Source of the DNA: Spirochaetaceae bacterium UBA4077
GTDB lineage: Bacteria > Spirochaetota > Spirochaetia > Treponematales > Rectinemataceae
DNA: 6,722 nucleotides
Assembly: GCA_002383375.1 (NCBI GenBank)
Contig: DFYR01000034.1
Span: forward strand, 1-6,722
Direction: 5' to 3'
The notes below the pieces were generated by a model. That model made no database searches, was not told the origin of the DNA, and was given only the letters and a program-made list of their open reading frames with translations. Shown here piece after piece: positions 5,478 to 6,722 of the stretch (position 1 is its first letter; each line of letters starts with the position of its first letter). The translations under genes and the position numbers were made by a program.

Positions 5478-6722
5478 TTATTTTCCGTATTTTTTCCAGT
5501 GTTTGCCGAAGATTTTGTTTTCGTCGGGAACCACCGGCGCGATCGGCATGGACACCCAGGTGATATTCAAAAAGTGCTTCCAGTGGATGTTTTCGTTCGT
5601 GATGTTCCCGCCCCAGGTCCCGCAGCCAAGGGTAAGCCCGAAGGGCATCCCGTTATCGTAGTTCCCCGAGTTGCCATAAGGCTGGGTCTGCCGCACCATC
5701 ACCCGGCTCACACGAGCCCTGGTGGCCAGCTCCACCATGTGCGCGTCGTTGGTTGTGTGGATTCCGCAGGAGTGCCCATAGCCCGAGAAGCGAGTTATGT
5801 CCCGCACCAAGCAGATCGCCTGTTCGAATTCCTTGTACTTCCACACCGTTAGCACCGGCGACAGCTTCTCCCCGGAAAAGGGATCGGCCAGACCTATCTC
5901 ATGGCTCTCCACCATCAAAAAGGTCACCTCTGGCGCTACCTTGATCCCCGCCAAAGAGGCGATCTTCTGGGCATGCTGCCCCACATGGTCCCTGCCCAAG
6001 TGCACCCCGTCGGGCCACATGAGCTTGCTCAGCTTCGCCTTCTCTTCGGCGTTGCACAGATGCCCGCCCAAGCTCTTCAATAGTGATACCATCTGGTCGT
6101 AGACCTTCTCCTGGATCACCACCGAGTTCTCCGAAGAACAGCTCGTGGCGTTGTCGAAGATCTTCCCATCCCTGATCTTGGTGGCTGCATCCTTAAGATC
6201 CGCAGTCTCGTCCACCACTACCGTGGAGTTGCCCGCTCCTACCCCGTAGGCAGGCTTGCCCGAGGAATAGGCTACCTTCACCAGCGGCGAGCCGCCGGTG
6301 GCGATCACCAGGTCCACGCTCCGCATCAGCTCCTGGGATAATTCCAGGGTCGGTTCCTTGATATTCAGCACCAGGTCCTCAGGAGCTCCCACCTTCCGCA
6401 GTCCCGCCCTCATGTACTCGGCGGCCAGGTCGCAGCTCGCCTTAGCCTTAGGGTGGGGCGCAAAAATGATGGCGTTCCGGCACTTCAACGCAGGCAACCC
6501 GTTGCAGGCGATCGTCGAGGTGGCGTTGGTCACCGGGGTCAGGGCGCCCACCACACCGATCGGCTTGGCCAGCTTTAATAGCCCCTTTTCCTTGTTCTCC
6601 TCGATAACTCCCACGGTCTTGAGTCCATCCAGGTCCCGAAGGGTGCCCAGGGTCTTCTTCTGGTGCTTGGCCAGCTTGTGCTCGTAGACGCCCATGCCGG
6701 TCTCGTCGGCCGCGAGCCTCGC
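5478..6722 (-). CDS. CoA-acylating aldehyde dehydrogenase (SauS/EutE/AdhE N-domain type), 5' end outside window
   Basis: This enzyme oxidises an aldehyde with NAD(P)+ and CoA to an acyl-CoA, or does the reverse. 414 residues are visible; relatives run about 460-480, so roughly 50-60 N-terminal residues lie beyond base 6722. The frame is open to the edge and already reads family sequence (A-A-D-E-T-G-M-G-V), so the ATG at 6695 is internal. Counting from the window edge, the nucleotide-binding stretch T-P-V-T-N-A-T-S-T is near 62-70, G-V-G-A-G-N at 160-165, and the catalytic cysteine at 195 in F-D-N-A-T-S-C-S-S-E-N, aligned to C246 of E. coli AdhE. L-G-C-G-T-W-G-G-N near 365-373 is typical of acylating members. 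It ends W-K-K-Y-G-K with no iron alcohol-dehydrogenase domain, so it is not bifunctional AdhE. It resembles proteins annotated as sulfoacetaldehyde dehydrogenase (acylating); succinate- or malonate-semialdehyde are alternative substrates. Confidence 0.5.
   Translation of the reverse strand, partial: ARLAADETGMGVYEHKLAKHQKKTLGTLRDLDGLKTVGVIEENKEKGLLKLAKPIGVVGALTPVTNATSTIACNGLPALKCRNAIIFAPHPKAKASCDLAAEYMRAGLRKVGAPEDLVLNIKEPTLELSQELMRSVDLVIATGGSPLVKVAYSSGKPAYGVGAGNSTVVVDETADLKDAATKIRDGKIFDNATSCSSENSVVIQEKVYDQMVSLLKSLGGHLCNAEEKAKLSKLMWPDGVHLGRDHVGQHAQKIASLAGIKVAPEVTFLMVESHEIGLADPFSGEKLSPVLTVWKYKEFEQAICLVRDITRFSGYGHSCGIHTTNDAHMVELATRARVSRVMVRQTQPYGNSGNYDNGMPFGLTLGCGTWGGNITNENIHWKHFLNITWVSMPIAPVVPDENKIFGKHWKKYGK

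Noticed and set aside
4132..6722. A taurine degradation module (taurine:pyruvate aminotransferase plus sulfoacetaldehyde dehydrogenase)
   Set aside because: The dehydrogenase resembles the SauS type, but the aminotransferase does not look like Tpa as I know it and fits the AGXT2/GABA branch better. No sulfoacetyl-CoA, isethionate or sulfite genes are visible, so the substrate is left open.
1..6722. CRISPR arrays, tRNA or rRNA genes, insertion sequences, inverted terminal repeats, toxin-antitoxin or defence genes
   Set aside because: Coding genes cover nearly the whole window with short gaps. I saw no regularly spaced repeats, no structural RNA pattern and no transposase or defence motifs on either strand.

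Overview
The window is a single unidirectional cluster read entirely from the minus strand. In transcription order, right to left, it holds: a CoA-acylating aldehyde dehydrogenase (5' end outside the window), a class III PLP aminotransferase, a ketopantoate-reductase-family dehydrogenase, an M20 zinc amidohydrolase/peptidase, and then LivG, LivF and the first half of LivH of a branched-chain-amino-acid-type (HAAT) ABC importer. Gaps between genes are 71, 0, 15, 15, -14 (overlap) and 3 nt. The last six genes therefore look like one translationally coupled operon. The aldehyde dehydrogenase is separated from them only by a 71-nt spacer carrying a GC-rich stem-loop. No RNA gene, mobile element, repeat array or CRISPR is visible, and no non-coding stretch approaches 300 bases.

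The likely logic is uptake and catabolism of a nitrogen-containing compound. The importer brings in an amino acid or amide, the M20 enzyme hydrolyses an N-acyl or peptide bond, and the aminotransferase converts a (possibly omega-) amino group to an aldehyde or keto group. The acylating dehydrogenase would turn an aldehyde into an acyl-CoA, and the reductase would interconvert a 2-hydroxy and 2-keto acid. Only the enzyme families are shown by the sequence; the substrate is inference. A beta-alanine-containing amide such as pantothenate would use all four enzyme types, but this is untested.

The organism cannot be named from this window. A CoA-acylating (rather than hydrolytic) aldehyde dehydrogenase next to a Liv-type importer, with moderately GC-rich coding sequence and strong AGGAG-type ribosome binding sites, fits an anaerobic amino-acid-using bacterium such as a Desulfobacterota, Synergistota or clostridial relative. 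That is only an impression.

Points worth a second look are a LivG whose ABC signature motif is replaced by LVWTE, a LivH lacking the usual N-F-A-H-G signature, a reductase whose cofactor pocket looks NAD(H)-type, a four-cysteine cluster in the aminotransferase, and the gene combination itself. These are all variations on known families. I see no wholly unknown system in the window.
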